A stretch of 64,000 nucleotides of DNA, taken from Agapetus fuscipes. Its lineage: Eukaryota > Arthropoda > Insecta > Trichoptera > Glossosomatidae. The stretch covers positions 7,959,229-8,023,228 of the forward strand of contig OX637356.1 of NCBI GenBank assembly GCA_951799405.1, in the 5' to 3' direction. The notes beneath the pieces are model-generated. The model saw nothing but the letters and a program-made list of their open reading frames with translations, was not told the DNA's origin and did not search any database. This document shows positions 10,173 to 19,934 of this stretch, one piece after another (the first letter of the stretch is position 1; each line of letters starts with the position of its first letter). The position numbers and the translations under genes are program-made.

Positions 10173-11822
10173 TTAATCTAATTTGATTATGTCCTTGATG
10201 TGATATTTATTTATAACATTTGTGTCTATATCTTTTAATACATAGACTATCTTGCTAACTTTCTTTTCTATTCTGGCTTTGACAAATTTTGGAGCCAACT
10301 TTGTACAGAAGTATTTCCCTGAATTTGATTGTATGAAATTTTTACGCCATACAATATCCCCTTGATCATAGACACGATTTGATCTACCTTTATTATAATA
10401 ATTTGCATTTTTATTATATGCATCCCATAAATTTTCTGTTACAATTTTGTATAATGTGTTTAATTCCTTCATTTTATCTTTATACATATCTCTATATTTA
10501 TCTAAATCTTCCTTTGATTCTATTTCATCATTTACTATTTCACCATGAATTTCACCATTTAGTACAATCTCCCTACCTCTTGCTAATACATTAGGTGTGT
10601 ATCCTGTTGCTAAATTGACTGTATTATTTATTATGCTTTGTACTGAATCTAAAAAAGTATCCCATTTTCTTTGTTCATTTTCAACAAAAATAGCTAATGT
10701 GTATCCTATTGTTCTATTATATGTCTCTACATTATTGCACATGGGAGTATATAAAGTTGTATAAAATATTTTCTGTACTCCATATGAGTACATAAAATCT
10801 TTAAATGCATTTGACTTTAAATTCTTTCCATTATCTGTTATTATCGTTTGCGGTACTCCTTCTGTTAAAAATATTTTATTTTCTATTAATTTTACTATTT
10901 CTTCTGTAGTTGCTCTTCTTAAAGGAAATAACCAACAATATTTGGTAAAAACATCTATTATTGATAATATATGTATATAGCCCGTACTTGATTTTGGTAA
11001 TGGTCCTATCAAATCAATACTCAGCATTTTTAACGGTCTATCCACTCTTTTTCTATTTTCCATTTTTCCTGCTGGAGGTAAATTATTCGGCTTATACATT
11101 TTACATTTTTGACATTTATTTATAAAACTTTTTATATCTGCATACATATTTTTCCAATAGTAACATCTTGATATGTATTTATAAGTTTTAAAAATACCTA
11201 CATGTCCATTATCATGATGATTCTTTATTATAGTTAATCTATTGTCTATAATAGGTATCTCTTTCCAATTATATTCCTCTGTGAAAGGATTATCATCATT
11301 TATTAGTTTAAATAATTTATTATCTACCATTTTGAATTTTTTGCATTTGTATGGTGTTTTTGTACATCCTTCTGCGATATTATTATACCAAGGATCTGCA
11401 ATATTTGAATTTATTACTTCCATTTCTTTAGTACCAGGAATCCTAGATAATACATCTGGCACTGTATGTTCTTTCCCTTTTCTATGCTCAATCTCAAATT
11501 CATACTGTGAAAGTCTCATGGCCCATCTTGCTAATCTACCTGTTGGATTTGATATTTTATTCAAGAATTTTAATGCCATATGATCAGTTATTACCTTGAA
11601 TTTCATCCCATCTAGATAAGATCGAAAATGTTCAATTGACTCTACAATGGCAAGAAGCTCACGTTCTGATGTCGAATAGTTTTGTTCTCTAACTGTCAAA
11701 CTTCTTGAAAAATATGCTATTGGCTTTTCGGACCCATTGATATTTTGGTTTAATACTGAAGCTACTTGATTTTTACTGGCATCAGTGTGTAAAAAAAAAA
11801 ATCTTTTGTGAAATCCGGACAT
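10173..11822 (-). CDS. pol: Pol part 2: RNase H and integrase, out of frame with RT
   Basis: 549 residues as an open frame overlapping the end of part 1. RNase H: HTDAS (D14), ERELLA (E54), ITDH (D80), VPDVLSR (D123). Integrase: zinc finger H203-H207-C237-C240; catalytic D270, D330, E366 with the D-x35-E spacing. The tail has a GPY/F-like module (KLAPKFVKARIEK). The ATG at 11822 is not a natural start, because the domain belongs to the gag-pol chain. The frame break at the T/A run is an indel in this copy or a sequencing error. Confidence 0.9.
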   Translation of the reverse strand: MSGFHKRFFFLHTDASKNQVASVLNQNINGSEKPIAYFSRSLTVREQNYSTSERELLAIVESIEHFRSYLDGMKFKVITDHMALKFLNKISNPTGRLARWAMRLSQYEFEIEHRKGKEHTVPDVLSRIPGTKEMEVINSNIADPWYNNIAEGCTKTPYKCKKFKMVDNKLFKLINDDNPFTEEYNWKEIPIIDNRLTIIKNHHDNGHVGIFKTYKYISRCYYWKNMYADIKSFINKCQKCKMYKPNNLPPAGKMENRKRVDRPLKMLSIDLIGPLPKSSTGYIHILSIIDVFTKYCWLFPLRRATTEEIVKLIENKIFLTEGVPQTIITDNGKNLKSNAFKDFMYSYGVQKIFYTTLYTPMCNNVETYNRTIGYTLAIFVENEQRKWDTFLDSVQSIINNTVNLATGYTPNVLARGREIVLNGEIHGEIVNDEIESKEDLDKYRDMYKDKMKELNTLYKIVTENLWDAYNKNANYYNKGRSNRVYDQGDIVWRKNFIQSNSGKYFCTKLAPKFVKARIEKKVSKIVYVLKDIDTNVINKYHIKDIIKLD

Positions 11823-13318
11823 ATTAATACAGGGGCTGTGCTTAAGGCTAATTTTAAATTATTAAATGCATCCTCAGATTCTTTTGACCAATTAAAATTG
11901 TTCTGACCTTTTTTACCTCTCAATAATTTATTTAGTGGATATGATATCTCACTGCAGTTTTGTATAACTTTTCTATAAAATCCTACCAAACCTAAAAACA
12001 TTCGTAGTTGTTTTACATTTTTCGGTGAAGGATATTCCTCTATAATCTTGACTTTATTTGAATCTGGCCTTAATCCATTTTCATCAATAATGTATCCCAA
12101 ATATTTTAAACTATCTTTGCAAAATTCACATTTTGAAAATTTTACCGTTAACCCTGCTTCTTGTAATATATTTTTAACTTGTTTTAATAAATTTAAATGT
12201 GAATTGAAATCTTCGTTAATAATAATTAAGTCATCGATATAACAAAATATGTTAGTATCAAATTTAGGTCCAAATAACTTGTCTAATAAACGCTGTGTTT
12301 CAGAACTTGAATTTTTTAAACCGAACGGCATTTTTGTGAATTGAAACAACCCTCTATTTGGTACGACGAAGGCAGTTTTTTCTTTGGACGATTCTTCTAG
12401 TGGAATTTGCCAAAACGCCTTGCTTAAATCTATTGAAGAGATATATTTGGCATTTCGTAAATTTGCTAAAACTTGATTTAAATTTGGAATGGGATAGTTA
12501 TCTCGTTTTGTTACTTCATTGAGTCTTCTAGAGTCCAAACAAAATCTAGGCGTTCCATCCTTTTTAATTACAATCACAACAGGACTGGACCACGAAGATT
12601 TGGATTGTTCAACTATACCTTCTTTTAACATTTTATCTAACTCTGTGTTAACCTGTCTCTGTCTTGCTGGACTGAGTGGATAATACTTTTGTTTTATTGG
12701 AGGACCTTCTGTCTGAATTCTGTGTTCAATGAGGTTTGTGCATCCTAAGCCTATTTTTTCATAAGAGATGTCCTTGAAATCATTTTCTATTGTTTTTAAT
12801 TGCTGTAATTGGTTATCTGTTAATTTAGTTCTATTTGTAATTTTACCTAATTCACTAATATTTTTGCTATTTGAATATGTAATTTTACTTATTAAACTCG
12901 GTTCTAATTCAAATTTTATCCAAAAATCTATTCCAAAAATTAAGTCTTGTTGTAAACCTTGTAAAACATAAAAATCTACATGTTTTATTTGATTGTCACA
13001 TTTTACCTCTAAATTTATTTTACCAAGTATTTTTATATTTTTACCATTTGCTAACGAGATATTATCATGGGTTTTTATAATTTTGTAATTTCTTTGTAAA
13101 AAATAATCAAATGTTTTTTCATTGATTGCAGAAATAGATGCACCTGAATCTAGTAAACCTGTAAAATTTTTGTTCTCAATATTTACTGTTAAAAATGGTC
13201 TTTTATCAAATTGTTTAGCAAAAATGAGTGGTGCAATTTGATAATTTTTATTAAAAATTTGAATGAAATTAAGCCAGCTCTTCATTTCTGATTTTTGTGT
13301 TTGTATTGAAGGCCGACT
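11762..13318 (-). CDS. pol: Pol part 1: protease and reverse transcriptase
   Basis: Open from the frameshift region. The first ATG is at 13285, but translation by frameshift from gag would enter upstream. Counting from that Met: aspartic protease DSGAS at 46-50; reverse transcriptase with the SPVVIVIKKDGTPRFC region (235-249), IDLSKAFWQIP (285-295, catalytic D), FTKMPFGLKN (316-325) and YIDD at 349-352. After FGLKN the usual A-P-A-T-F-Q is S-S-S-E-T-Q, an odd change. The frame ends in the RNase H start, where an 11-base homopolymer (11791-11801) shifts it. Confidence 0.9.
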   Translation of the reverse strand, partial: SRPSIQTQKSEMKSWLNFIQIFNKNYQIAPLIFAKQFDKRPFLTVNIENKNFTGLLDSGASISAINEKTFDYFLQRNYKIIKTHDNISLANGKNIKILGKINLEVKCDNQIKHVDFYVLQGLQQDLIFGIDFWIKFELEPSLISKITYSNSKNISELGKITNRTKLTDNQLQQLKTIENDFKDISYEKIGLGCTNLIEHRIQTEGPPIKQKYYPLSPARQRQVNTELDKMLKEGIVEQSKSSWSSPVVIVIKKDGTPRFCLDSRRLNEVTKRDNYPIPNLNQVLANLRNAKYISSIDLSKAFWQIPLEESSKEKTAFVVPNRGLFQFTKMPFGLKNSSSETQRLLDKLFGPKFDTNIFCYIDDLIIINEDFNSHLNLLKQVKNILQEAGLTVKFSKCEFCKDSLKYLGYIIDENGLRPDSNKVKIIEEYPSPKNVKQLRMFLGLVGFYRKVIQNCSEISYPLNKLLRGKKGQNNFNWSKESEDAFNNLKLALSTAPVLICPDFTKDFFFYTLMPVKIK

Positions 13319-13320
13319 AT

Positions 13321-14265
13321 CTACAAGTTTTTTGAATTACTATTGTATGTCGTATTTGTTCTGTTTTGTATATTTATATTTCTGTTCATTTTTGTTTTGT
13401 CTGTATAATCACTTTTTTTATTTTTAACAAAACAATCTTTTTGTACATGTCCTGTACGCTTACATGAGTAACAGATTACTGTGTGTTTTTTAAAATTTCC
13501 ATTTTTTATAAAACAATTTCTTTCCACATGTCCTCTTTTATTACAAAAGTAGCATACTATATTATTTGTGAAACTTCTACATTTATTCTGTATGTAATCT
13601 AATTTTCTATTTTTAGTCCAACAATCTATTTCATCATGTCCTAATTTATTACAAAAATTGCATTTTTGCATTACATTTTTCTCTTCTGTGTCATTCATTA
13701 CATTTAAATTCTTACATTCATTAAATTTTATAAATGATTCAAACTTGCTACATATTGTAGATAATTCCTCTGTATTTTTAATTTCAGATGTTGTCAGTAA
13801 AGTTGCATATTTTTCTGACAATCCATGAATTATTATGTCCATAAGTTCTTTATCATGCATTCTTTTATTTAATAAATTATTTTTTGATTTTACCTTTAAA
13901 ATATAAACAGATGCATTATCATGCCCTTGTACCATATTTAAAATTTCTAACTTAAGATTCCTTTGAAAGTCATGTTTTTCAAATTGTTGTAAGAATTTGG
14001 TTTTAAAAATTTTCCAATCAAATTCACAGTTAATTGCTCTGTACCAAGTCAACGGAAAATCTGTTAAAAATATAGGCATACACTCTACCAAATAATCTAA
14101 TTTTAATTTGTAGACTTTGGCTAATTCTTCTAATCTTATTATAAATTCATTTGGTTCACTTTCACCATTAAAAGATATTTTTAATTTGAGAGGATCAAAA
14201 TTTATGGACTCCATTGTGTTACTTTCTAAATCCTTTTTATTATTTATTTTTTTAGATTTCGTCAT
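13321..14265 (-). CDS. gag: Gag of Ty3/gypsy element, three zinc knuckles
   Basis: 314 residues, intact. The N-terminal two thirds (capsid-like, with F-x-G-E near residue 33 and a W at 74) resembles Ty3/gypsy gag. C-terminally there are three CCHC knuckles: C202-C205-H210-C215, C238-C241-H246-C251, C265-C268-H273-C278, all with the standard C-x2-C-x4-H-x4-C spacing. It packages element RNA into cytoplasmic particles. Pol lies in the -1 frame and overlaps the gag end. The start was chosen as the first ATG downstream of the 5' LTR and primer site giving the full capsid domain. Confidence 0.9.
   Translation of the reverse strand: MTKSKKINNKKDLESNTMESINFDPLKLKISFNGESEPNEFIIRLEELAKVYKLKLDYLVECMPIFLTDFPLTWYRAINCEFDWKIFKTKFLQQFEKHDFQRNLKLEILNMVQGHDNASVYILKVKSKNNLLNKRMHDKELMDIIIHGLSEKYATLLTTSEIKNTEELSTICSKFESFIKFNECKNLNVMNDTEEKNVMQKCNFCNKLGHDEIDCWTKNRKLDYIQNKCRSFTNNIVCYFCNKRGHVERNCFIKNGNFKKHTVICYSCKRTGHVQKDCFVKNKKSDYTDKTKMNRNINIQNRTNTTYNSNSKNL
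13327..13333 (-). promoter_or_regulatory. Putative -1 frameshift slippery site AAAAAAC
   Basis: The minus strand has A-AAA-AAC in the gag frame, six bases before the gag TAG (13321-13323). Pol is open in the -1 frame across this point. This is the X-XXY-YYZ form used for programmed -1 frameshifting by many retroelements. A downstream stem or pseudoknot was not established. Confidence 0.65.
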
Positions 14266-14713
14266 TTGCTGTATATTTTTAATTTATGCAATTAAAAAAA
14301 AAATCATTTCATTGAAAAAATTTTTTTCATACAAATGAAATATAACACCATCTATATATATTTATCTAAACTGATTTGAAACAAACTGGTTCATATCCAT
14401 TCTTCATTCTCCCGCGACGTTCGATTTTTGAATTTCCATTCTTCTGAACGTAATGTAGGTAGTTTGAATTCTCTCACCTTCAATATTTTCAAACAGCGTT
14501 TCAAATCTTGTAATTTCTTGTTGTTAATTGTATAAGTCGATGTCTTCACTAGCTTTTAAACGTGTTGATGCTTTCACAACCATAAATCTGTCCAATTTTA
14601 ATCATTTCATATATTGTATTGTTTTCAATGTCATTTGTTGAAATTGACTGTCATTTGTTTTTGTTTGTGAAAAATTTTCTTCATAGGAATTTCATGTACA
14701 GATTTTTTCTTTT
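14266..14713 (-). other. 5' leader of the gypsy element
   Basis: Untranslated leader between primer site and gag ATG, AT-rich, with no notable open frame. Confidence 0.6.
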
Positions 14714-14726
14714 ACGTTGGGCGCCA
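14714..14726 (-). other. Primer binding site, tRNA-Lys type
   Basis: The minus strand reads TGGCGCCCAACGT three bases inside the 5' LTR. This complements the 3' end (CCA included) of insect tRNA-Lys(CTT), whose acceptor end is ACGTTGGGCGCCA. The match is 13 bases. Confidence 0.8.
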
Positions 14727-14729
14727 AAA

Positions 14730-14994
14730 TGTGAGGGTTTTTCCTCTCTGTCCTGCTGATTGACACAATTAATAATAAAACAGCCACTTTAATATGTTTA
14801 CTTTTATTTCTTTCACAATGTATACACAATTAACCACAGCACAATAATATTCTTTATTCTTAATTACACAGGCTTGTGGCTATCCCGCCTGGCAAGCTTC
14901 TCCTCTCTTTTTTCTATATTCTTTTGTTTTCCTTTTCATTCAAATTCAAATCTCATGTTCCATTTTACCTAACAAACAAATCCATCTCGTTACA
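14730..14994 (-). repeat. 5' LTR of the gypsy element
   Basis: 265 bp. In element orientation it begins TGTAACGAGATGG and ends AACCCTCACA. It should supply promoter and start of transcription. An AATAAA lies within the AATTAAGAATAAAG segment of the LTR. Confidence 0.9.
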
Positions 14995-14998
14995 GTCT

Positions 14999-15062
14999 AC
15001 TTGTGAGCATGGATTTAATATGAATTGAAAATGTTAACATATCTTTTGGAAATAAGATTAAA
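14999..15062 (+). repeat. Rep1 copy 4, right part
   Basis: Continues the copy broken by the LTR element: CTTGTGAGCATGGATTTAA, AATATGAATTG, ATATCTTT, AATAAGATTA. Confidence 0.75.
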
Positions 15063-15284
15063 GATTTGAAATACCTTCCTTAGGGTCCATTGACTAAAAG
15101 GTCCTAATTAAATTGTTGTCTTAAAAAGAATCTAGCGAGTGTTAATAAATTTCTGCTTTCCAAAAAAAAACTAGTTTTAGAAGTATATAAATGGACAATT
15201 CGTTACAACGAATTTTTTTGATTATGTACTAGTCGTTACATATAAATTTGCAATAGATTTTAACAAAATAAAAAAATCTGAATC

Positions 15285-15392
15285 TCCGTTACATCGCAAA
15301 ATTGACAAAAAATCCCGTTGAAATTTCGCTACAATTATTGTTGTATGGAGATTCAGCGGTGCGTAGCTCGGGTCTACGACGGGATTTGCATA
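15285..15392. repeat. Inverted-repeat hairpin, unclassified
   Basis: CTGAATCTCC...ACA pairs with TGT...GGAGATTCAG, and AAATCCCGT pairs with ACGGGATTT. This makes two interleaved inverted pairs within about 110 bases. Possibly a MITE remnant. Confidence 0.4.
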
Positions 15393-15607
15393 TTCATGAG
15401 TAATTAGGGTTCTACGTGGCGGCGCCTTCTACGGGCAATCGTAGCAGCTACAATGTTTTGTTTCACTGATAAAAACGATTAAATTTACAGACACAAACAA
15501 TGACTTAAATATATGGGGAGGAATCCCATTTTTTGTTTGGTTCTACGATGTTAATTCTGAGCTTAAATTTAGATATAAATTGAGAATTCAAACTTAATTG
15601 TAGTCTT

Positions 15608-15642
15608 TATTTTATATTTATATATATATATATATATATACA
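15608..15642. repeat. (TA)n microsatellite
   Basis: Alternating TA run directly before a Rep1 tail. Confidence 0.8.
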
Positions 15643-15643
15643 T

Positions 15644-15899
15644 ATCTAATCTAATCTAATCTAAGCTGCAAAGATACATATCATTTAAGATTTATATTAA
15701 ATGCATTCCCACAAGCAGACATGTATAATTTCGCGCTAACACATGCCGCATGTGGACTTACATTATAAAAACCCAATCTCAAATGGACATAAGCCCTGCA
15801 ACTCTTACCGTCCTTCCCTGAAACAGGGGTGACATTGGCAAAGTGAACCATTTTTTACAGTATGGGTGGTCAGCCGAATACCAATCTATAAGTCAAGGA
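15644..15899 (-). repeat. Rep1 copy 5, full length
   Basis: Minus-strand copy with a (TAATC)n tail and the intact block GCCAATGTCACCCCTG. It ends at TATAAGTCAAGG. Confidence 0.85.
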
Positions 15900-15989
15900 A
15901 CATACATGACAAATTATATTTTCAATCTATATTTTTTTAATTGTAGTCGTTTGTTATACGTAGGTTAAAACTATGAAATGGAGTCTTTT

Positions 15990-16066
15990 GAACCAAGGTC
16001 GAAGTTATTGTCGATAAGACACGGCACAGGCGGGGTTCGATCCAGCATTAGTGCCAATAACATAAA
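15990..16066 (-). repeat. SINE-C head fragment
   Basis: GAACCAAGGTCGAAGTTATTG and GGCGGGGTTCGATCC match the SINE-C head and box B region on the minus strand, diverged. Confidence 0.45.
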
Positions 16067-16069
16067 TTA

Positions 16070-16619
16070 AAGCGTTGATGCCTTTTCCCTTCGACAATCC
16101 TAGCGGCAATTTTATAGAATCAAAATAAATATAGTAGACGAAAATGACAAACGAAGAAAGATATTACATAAAGTTGAACATGAAAATAAGACGGAAAGAG
16201 TCAAATATGATTGCACTTAAAGCTATCAAATTGTAAAAGCGTTCTGGGGAATCTTATTAATTATTAAAAGGAATTTTTGAAGACATAATTTTTAATTGCA
16301 TTCATATGAAAAGGATCCGTTTATTTCTGAAACATAATTTCACTCTGAAAATTCTGCGGGTCGTTTAAGCGCTCCCGTTTTCTTTAATTCCGATTTTTAT
16401 TTTTCCTTTCCTAATTTGGATCGGTTCCAACAAATTTTATTGGCCGTGTCTTGTGTTATGAACACAAAAACTACGCAAGAATAGAATATTGTGATGTATG
16501 ATATTGTTACTTTCAAAACGATATTGCAGGTTATTTTGGCAATAGTTGTTGACAATTCTCGTATCTAATTTAACAATAACAACAGCTAGTACAACAAAAA
16601 AAAATATAAAAATTTAAAT
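16070..16619. other. AT-rich sequence, nothing recognised
   Basis: No repeat or coding signal was seen. Confidence 0.45.
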
Positions 16620-16624
16620 ATATT

Positions 16625-16930
16625 TTGTATTGTTTGTGTATTAACACTGTGAAAATTCATATTGTTTAATTTTATAATTTTTTTGATGAATTAAAAACAC
16701 TGTTTATTTTCACGGATAAATTTATTTAAAAAAATTAAAATCTTTAAACAAATAACGAACGTTTTCGACCTAGTAGGTCATCTTCAGGTATGATATCTGA
16801 AGATACCTGAAGATGACCTACTAGGTCGAAAACGTTCGTAATTTGTTTAAAGATTTTAATTTTTTTTAAATAAATTTATCCGTGAAAATAAACAGTGTTT
16901 TTAATTTATCAAAAAAATTATAAAATTAAA
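16625..16930. repeat. Penelope-like near-perfect palindrome with hammerhead-like cores
   Basis: Arms 16687-16790 and 16804-16909 are near-perfect inverted copies around a 13-base centre. Each arm holds CTGAAGA-T-GACCT-ACT-AGGTC-GAA-AACGTT-C (plus strand 16807-16837). The left flank starts ATTGTTTGTGTATTAACACT and GTGAAAATTCAT, the terminal block shared by the Penelope-like ends here. Confidence 0.75.
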
Positions 16931-17111
16931 AATTTAAATGTCAAACTACGAGTATGAAGTTCTTTATCTTAATTTATTATATTCAGGTTGTTTATACGTT
17001 CTTTATTTATTTATCAATTTAACAACAATATGAAAAAAACCTTTGAACACATTGACACCCTTATCAAAGACTTGGATTATATAATCAAAAACGTACCTCG
17101 AGGTGTTTTTT

Positions 17112-17361
17112 CTACATAGAGTGTAACTTCTTGCCGCATTTTCCTGAGTAGGCCGCAAGTGGACTTATTTATTTTTACAGGTAAGGGGCCAGCTTTACGC
17201 CAAATATTTCATCTGAAGTGAGGGTTCCTCAACTTCCAAGGGAGCTGGTGTTTATATATTGTGAAGGCTGAGTAAACCTTCAATATTCACCCTCGGTGAG
17301 AATCGAACACGAGCTTTCGGCGATGAATGCAGGTTCTCCACCCTGAGCTATCGACCGGACT
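17112..17361 (-). repeat. SINE-B copy
   Basis: Minus-strand SINE-B: head at the right end (GTCCGGTCGATAGCTCAGGG, box B near 17300), body CTTCACTTCAGATGAAA, CCTGTAAAAATAAATA, truncated tail. Confidence 0.8.
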
Positions 17362-17467
17362 AACACATCCACATTTAACAGGTTTTATGAGTAGCATTAT
17401 AATTATATCATTTTATTGATTGTAGAAGCATTAACTTTGTAATCGTTCATCATTAAGGATAAAAAAA

Positions 17468-17676
17468 AACAGCTTTGTTTTCGATTTCGTGAGTACTCGT
17501 ATATATATTTTTTATGCCACAACCGGTTTCGCAAACATCTGTTTGCATTGTCAGGTGGTTAAATTCCTACAATAATAAAATAATTTAACCACCTGACGAT
17601 GCAAACGGATGTTTGCGAAACCGGTTGTGGTATAAAAATATACATACTCATGTAATCGAAAACAAAGCTGTTTTTC
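17468..17676. repeat. Penelope-like palindrome, second family
   Basis: Arms 17468-17568 and 17582-17676 are inverted copies. The right arm has CTGACGA-T-GCAAAC-GGAT-GTTTGC-GAA-ACCGGT-T (17593-17627). The stem sequence is unrelated to that at 16807, yet the core and layout are the same. Confidence 0.7.
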
Positions 17677-17684
17677 TTTTATCC

Positions 17685-18060
17685 TTATAATTGTATCTTT
17701 TGATGAAGATTATAAATTGACATAAACAACAAAGGTTCCAGATTATTATCCTTATCCGCAATTAAAATAAAAATAAAAATGAAATTATTCAAAAATAAAA
17801 TTTTGCTGGAACAAAATATTTTACAAATCCATAAACCTTTGGAGGATTTATCTAGAATCTCAAAATGAAATTGGATTCTATTTCTGCGTTCAAAAACATC
17901 AAAATAACACACAATATCCAAACTAGAAAAAAAACGCTTCAACACACAATCGCACGAGTGAAGAATATACAAGAAATTGCTTATTTTTTTGCCTCGACCA
18001 CGTTTGAGCGAAGCTAGGTTTGTAGTGGAGAAACGTTTGGAACGATCCACAAAAGTGAGA
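17685..18060. other. Unassigned sequence
   Basis: A minus-strand open frame (17685-18050, 121 codons) has hydrophobic and Ser/Lys-rich parts but no recognisable motif. I do not call it a gene. Confidence 0.4.
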
Positions 18061-18086
18061 TGATATTTTTCACAGGATCGGATTAC

Positions 18087-18176
18087 CTTTAAGAGCTTTC
18101 AAACACCTCACACCCCGGTGGCTGCAGGATATGAATTCCTCTGCGAAAACAACACATACTCTGTGGAAACACAAGC
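18087..18176 (-). other. Candidate 90-bp cassette exon
   Basis: The minus strand has acceptor CTCTTTGCTCTCCAG (AG at 18178-18177) and donor AAAG|GTAATC (GT at 18086-18085). The 90 bp between are open in the phase (2 bases in, 1 base out) needed to sit between the exons at 33254-33438 and 4710-4922. The peptide has 29 whole codons and four cysteines, and does not resemble an MG domain. On the plus strand the same region follows acceptor TTTTTCACAG (18066-18075) and is open with a protein-like sequence (ITFKSFQTPHTPVAAGYEF). The strand is therefore unsettled. Confidence 0.25.
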
Positions 18177-18399
18177 CTGGAGAGCAAAGAGTGTGTCAGA
18201 TCATGTAACAACTTGTAGTGTAGCGGGTTTGAAGTGGGTTAGCTGTATTTTTATAAATGTACCGTTGTTATGTCAAACTTAAATGTAGGTTGTGTGACAA
18301 AATAAATCTCAAAAGTTATTAAGATATTTTGGATTGTTTTTGAAGAGGCTGAAATGTTTTTGATAAAGATTATAAGTGGCTGAAATACGTGGCAAGTAT

Positions 18400-18628
18400 T
18401 AAAGATATATTAACATTAAAAACTATGTAATATTAAATAAATGTACACAAACAGAAACGTGTAAGTTCACGCTTAAAAATGCTGCACGTGTACTTACAAA
18501 TTAAAACCCAAACCCCAAATGAACATACACCCTGCAGCTTTTGCCGATCTTCCCTGAAGCAGTGGTGACATGGGCAAAGTGAACCATATTTTACAGTATA
18601 CGTGGCCAGCCTCATATTAACCTATTAG
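18400..18628 (-). repeat. Rep1 copy 6
   Basis: Matches from the AAAGATATATTAACATT tail through GCTGCACGTG, GCCGATCTTCCCTGAAGC and ACAGTATACGTGG. Confidence 0.8.
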
Positions 18629-18762
18629 TGTAGCTTTTAATAAAAAAAACAAATTAAATGCTGGCCAAAATTTTATAGGGCTTCCAAGGCGTCAAAAGGT
18701 TTTTAAATATCCGAATATTTTTTATAATTTTCTGTTTCCAGAAGAAGAAATTTTTCAGTTTT

Positions 18763-19075
18763 CCAATGATGATGATTATGACGATTTCCTTATCAGCGCC
18801 GTTTCGTAACTCAATGTCACTCCAAGGGCGCTTAGTATTTTACTGGGCGAAGAAAAATGTCTTCATCCTCCTCTTTAGGTCCTTAATCGTCTTAGACCTC
18901 CGGATTTCTGGTGGTAGTTGATTCCAGGTCGCAGGGCCGGCCACTGCAAAAGCACGGTCTCCGAAAACAGTGGCAATTTTTCTTCTAGGTTCATTTAGCA
19001 GGGTTTCCGCTCCGTTCTCTGCTGATCTTAGTGTTTGCTCCCTTGAGCCCAGGACTGTGTGTGTGTGACAATGAG
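18763..19075 (-). pseudogene. CR1/L2-type LINE, C-terminus of ORF2 and 3' end
   Basis: The minus strand reads FGDRAFAVAGPATWNQLPP, then a basic helix ending KTFFFAQ and TAA at 18840-18842. This is the characteristic C-terminal D-R-A-F-...-W-N-x-L-P motif of CR1/L2-type reverse transcriptases. The 3' UTR includes ACGAAACGGCGCTGATAAGG and ends in an ATC-rich tail near 18763. A short fragment of the same 3' end recurs at 62604-62655. Confidence 0.75.
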
Positions 19076-19934
19076 TCCATTTTCTTTTAAATTTGACTCA
19101 ATTGAGGGCGGCAAAATAATACAAAGCAGATATATATATCTATGAACTATACCGGCTGTATCATTATGTATGAAAGATTCTGGAGACTATATTGGCTGAG
19201 TATCCAGCGAATGTACCATCGAAGCCTGTAAAAGTTGGTTGTGATAACTGACCCGGACGCAAAAGACGCTAGGCAATAGGAAGATCCAGATCAAGATGAC
19301 TGGACGGAGATAGCGGACTACCGTGCAGTTGATGAATGAAATTGGAGCGAGAAGACAATCAATGACAATGATGGCGGTAGTTGATCAAGGAGGACAAATT
19401 TCATTATGCGGATATAAGTAGTCTTTTGAATCATATATACTAACAGTTTATCAAAGTTGGTGTATATTATACACTCTTGAATTTCATTTGAAAAAAGCCT
19501 TGAAGGAAAAACTAAGAAAGCCATTCGGAGATGCCACTGAAAGAATTTTGATAATTCTTTTCTCTTTCAAAAGCCAGAAACCCGAAAGTTTGACTTATCT
19601 CACTAAAAGCTTTATACTGTAAAATGAAGAATCGTAAATGGCGGAGCAGATCCACTGAAAATGGCTTTTCAATCATTTTTATGTGGCGCAGTACGAACAA
19701 AAAACATTACTTCTAATATAGCTCAAGGAATACGAAAATCACTTAAAGAATAAGCGAGCTTTACAAATTTTTGGTTTTATGTCTTGCTTTGAGATGTTTT
19801 TTTTAGTAACTGATGTCGAGAATTAATATAAATTGAGGAACAAGACAAGTGTTATGGTTTCTCAACATTCTCGATTGGTCTGGAATTAAACAAATACAAG
19901 CGTGGGAAGATCCTGTTATGTGCGTTGTAAGCGG

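Larger units (their letters stand above)
9253..14994 (-). mobile_element. Ty3/gypsy LTR retrotransposon, near-complete
   Basis: Two 265-bp LTRs (9253-9517, 14730-14994) bound by TG...CA, with target duplication GTCT at 9249-9252 and 14995-14998. Inside, on the minus strand: tRNA-Lys primer site, gag, PR-RT, RNase H-integrase, polypurine tract. By eye the LTRs differ at one base (9301 T, 14778 A), so insertion is recent. No env was seen. A homopolymer frameshift in RNase H makes this copy probably non-autonomous. It is a genomic retroelement, not evidence of an infecting virus. Confidence 0.95.

Noticed and set aside
10379..12971. Plus-strand open frames across the gypsy element (10379-10594, 11242-11583, 12048-12242, 12768-12971)
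   Set aside because: Shadows of pol on the minus strand.
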